Assembly (NCBI GenBank): GCA_030533405.1
Contig: JAUNJF010000029.1
Coordinates: 1-35,061 of the forward strand
DNA length: 35,061 nucleotides
Direction of reading: 5' to 3'
Source: Eubacteriales bacterium
GTDB taxonomy: Bacteria; Bacillota; Clostridia; Lachnospirales; Lachnospiraceae
Part shown: positions 33,247 through 35,061 of the stretch, piece after piece
How positions within the stretch are numbered: position 1 is the first letter of the stretch
How the letters are laid out: each line of letters begins with the position of its first letter
Notes under the pieces: generated by a model
Database searches by the model: none
What the model was told of the DNA's origin: nothing
Seen by the model: the letters and a program-made list of their open reading frames with translations, nothing else
Translations under genes and position numbers: made by a program

Positions 33247-34394
33247 AGCTTTTTCTCCTCTATCGCATACATCTTCGTATATATTCCAATTATCTTGTTG
33301 GCTATGGAACTCCAATTATACCGCTCATCCACAAACTGGTACCCTTTGTTTGCCATGATACCCAATTCAGCTTTTGCATCATACGCTTTTTTCATAGCTT
33401 CTGCCAACGATTCAACATCGTTTGCTTTACAGATGAATCCTTTTTCATCATCCACGATTTCCAAGAACGCAGGTATATCCGTCACAATCGGGGCTTTTTG
33501 ATGCGCATATGTTAACTGAAGTACACCACTTTGATACACTTCCTTGTAAGGTAGCACACAAACATCTGACGCACTATAGTAAACATCCACAAGGTCATCC
33601 GGAATATAACATATTTTCTGAATCACCGAATCACCCATTTTGTTTTCTTCTATTATTCTTTCACATTTACTGTAGTCAGACTTCCATACACTTCCTGCAA
33701 TTACCAGCTGCGTATGTTCTCTCATATCAGTATTATCCCTTAACAAAGTCGCATATGCCTCCAGAAGAATATCCACACCTTTTACATCCTTAATTTGTCC
33801 AAAGAAAAGGAATGTAAATTTATTTTTCATGTTTAATTCTTTTCTGGAGCATTCCTTGTCCAAAACTCTTGCAAAGTTTAAAAAATGCCCATGCGGCACC
33901 AAATCGACTTTCTTATGATTATCCGGAAATAATTCATGGAATTTGTTGATATTATCCTTTGTCTGAATAATCAAAGCATCGACCAGATTATACATTTTTT
34001 TGTAATACGGATAATCATAACACTTTTTATTAAAGGGAAGTATATCATGAATGGTAAAAACAATTTTCTTGTTCTTTTTCTTTATTTTTTTTAAAAAATA
34101 ATAATCAAGCGGAGAAAAAATCACCCACTGAATGTGTATCAGGTCATACCCCTCGTCCAACATAGACAATATTTTTTTCCATGAACGATAATAATTAATC
34201 AACTTGCTGACTTTGCTAATATTTTTTTCATCTGTATTGAACATATTTGTGTACGGACACTTTAACATTTGATTATCTTCCTTTTTATCGATAACCATGT
34301 TAATATCTATCCCCTGCTCAAAAACGGAATTCGCCAAGCTGTATGAATATTTATAATTTACTTTAGCTATTTGGTCAATCAACAATACCTTCAT
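33243..34394 (-). CDS. GT4-family glycosyltransferase
   Basis: 383 residues with the GT-B two-domain layout. The N-half contains YDLIHIQWV and FTIHDILPFN; the C-half has FLFFGQIKDVKGVDILLEAY, a CYIPDDLVDVYYSASDVCVLPY stretch and YQSGVLQLTYAHQKAPIV, where E/S-rich donor-binding residues of GT4 are expected. No membrane segment. ATG 34394 is chosen because the first beta strand (MKVLLID) begins there and AAGGTG lies 5-6 nt upstream; the reading from 34436 adds 14 residues. It overlaps the preceding gene by 20 nt and the permease by 4 nt. It probably adds one of the early sugars of the exported glycan at the cytoplasmic face. Confidence 0.9.
   Translation of the reverse strand: MKVLLIDQIAKVNYKYSYSLANSVFEQGIDINMVIDKKEDNQMLKCPYTNMFNTDEKNISKVSKLINYYRSWKKILSMLDEGYDLIHIQWVIFSPLDYYFLKKIKKKNKKIVFTIHDILPFNKKCYDYPYYKKMYNLVDALIIQTKDNINKFHELFPDNHKKVDLVPHGHFLNFARVLDKECSRKELNMKNKFTFLFFGQIKDVKGVDILLEAYATLLRDNTDMREHTQLVIAGSVWKSDYSKCERIIEENKMGDSVIQKICYIPDDLVDVYYSASDVCVLPYKEVYQSGVLQLTYAHQKAPIVTDIPAFLEIVDDEKGFICKANDVESLAEAMKKAYDAKAELGIMANKGYQFVDERYNWSSIANKIIGIYTKMYAIEEKKL
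33255..33260 (-). promoter_or_regulatory. Ribosome binding site of the export permease
   Basis: GAGGAG on the minus strand inside the last codons of the preceding glycosyltransferase, 8 nt before GTG at 33246. It decides the permease start. Confidence 0.68.
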
Positions 34395-35061
34395 TACAGA
34401 CACCTTTTGCTTCAAATAATTTCTCATATTTGTCAATTATTACTTTCATAGAATACTTTTTCTGCATTCTTGTTCTTGCCATTTCACCCATCTGAAGCAT
34501 TTGCTCTTTTGACAGCCTCTCTACCCTTTGAATCAATGATTCCAAACTACCGTCTTCGTACGAAAAATAGAATGCCGTTTCACCGGCAACTTCTTGATTG
34601 AAGCCCACGTCAAAAAGCAGGTTGATATTTGTAGCCGACAAAGCTTCCAATAAGCTTGGATTTGTTCCGCCTACAGAATGTCCATGAATATATGCATATG
34701 CATTCTTCCTTATACAAAACAACAATTCTTTATCATATATGGTTCCGACAAACTTTATTCGTTCGTCTTTCGTAAATCCGGTTTTTTTTACCAGACTATT
34801 ATAAAAATCATTTCTTTCAATGTTCGTCACCAATACCAGTGGTTTTTTGGTACTTGATTTTAAATATTCCCGAATAATTAATTCATAATTGTTTTCCGGA
34901 ACAAATCGCCCGACAACCAAATAATAGTCATTTGACTGTAATCCATTTTTGCTCAACCATTCCCGATACCGGTCATCACAATTGTTTTGTACACAATCCT
35001 TCGCACAATATGCAATGTATATGGTCTTGGGGTTAAATTTTATATATTGTTCTATTATATA
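34375..35061 (-). CDS. DUF1972-type rhamnosyltransferase (WchF/Cps2T-like), 5' end cut by the window edge
   Basis: The reading frame stays open to base 35061, so the gene is partial; only about the last 228 residues are seen. An internal TTG at 34956 is not a real start: upstream codons continue the family sequence (FNPKTIYIAYCAKD, then YREWLSKNGL). YYLVVGRFVPENNYE, KFVGTIYDKELL, YIHGHSVGGTNPSLLEAL and the GFNQEVAGETAFYF segment are characteristic of beta-1,4-rhamnosyltransferases of the DUF1972/GT4 group. These often add the second sugar of capsule repeat units or rhamnan. It overlaps the next gene by 20 nt. It implies that dTDP-rhamnose is used, although no rml genes lie in the window. Confidence 0.87.
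   Translation of the reverse strand, partial: YIIEQYIKFNPKTIYIAYCAKDCVQNNCDDRYREWLSKNGLQSNDYYLVVGRFVPENNYELIIREYLKSSTKKPLVLVTNIERNDFYNSLVKKTGFTKDERIKFVGTIYDKELLFCIRKNAYAYIHGHSVGGTNPSLLEALSATNINLLFDVGFNQEVAGETAFYFSYEDGSLESLIQRVERLSKEQMLQMGEMARTRMQKKYSMKVIIDKYEKLFEAKGVCNEGIVD

Noticed and set aside
1-35061. CRISPR array, tRNA or rRNA genes, insertion sequences, prophage attachment sites
   Set aside because: I looked on both strands and saw no spaced direct repeats, cloverleaf-like segments, transposase ORFs or terminal inverted repeats.

Overview
The window is a single, densely packed cell-surface polysaccharide locus. Every gene I can support lies on the minus strand, so transcription runs from position 35061 down to 1. 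AT-rich coding sequence, strong AGGAGG-type ribosome binding sites, many 1-20 nt gene overlaps, an ABC-type (Wzm/Wzt, TagGH-like) exporter and a very large multidomain glycosyltransferase all fit a low-GC Firmicute, most likely a gut or rumen Lachnospiraceae. That placement is inference, because no taxonomic marker is present.

In transcription order: (1) 35061-30037 holds a truncated DUF1972-type rhamnosyltransferase, a GT4 glycosyltransferase, the ABC permease, an ABC ATPase with a Wzt-like C-terminal domain, and a GT2 enzyme with a beta-rich tail. (2) 30023-25314 is one 1569-residue protein joining an FrhB-like domain, a polysaccharide pyruvyl transferase domain, a coiled coil, a GT2 domain and a GT4 domain. 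(3) 25254-18009 resembles a Gram-negative arn pathway with ArnA split into two proteins: a polytopic GT-C-like protein, an oxidoreductase, a DegT aminotransferase, an SDR, a formyltransferase, an ArnC/GtrB-like polyprenyl-phosphate glycosyltransferase and two tandem SMR-type 4-TM proteins. (4) 18002-15177 is a second sugar-tailoring set (aminotransferase, hexapeptide acetyltransferase, oxidoreductase) ending at a strong hairpin terminator.

(5) 15064-13304 is a phosphoglucomutase. (6) 13269-10152 is an island unrelated to sugar synthesis: a metallo-beta-lactamase-fold gene broken by two homopolymer indels, then a two-gene unit of an AAA/ABC-type ATPase and a small PD-(D/E)xK-like protein, a candidate defence system. 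(7) 10088-8 is a CDP-sugar module: rfbF, rfbH (E1), a YerE-like ThDP enzyme, an HMGL-family aldolase fused to a second domain, a PfkB sugar kinase, an SDR reductase, a GtrB-like transferase, rfbG and a GtrA-like flippase.

Together the genes suggest a rhamnose-containing glycan built in the cytoplasm and exported by Wzm/Wzt. It would then be decorated outside by two separately flipped polyprenyl-phosphate sugars: a formamido/amino sugar (module 3) and a branched-chain 3,6-dideoxy sugar like yersiniose or a longer homologue (module 7). The most novel points are the aldolase/kinase/ThDP combination, the arn-like set in a Gram-positive context, the four-domain fusion protein, and the ATPase/nuclease-like pair.
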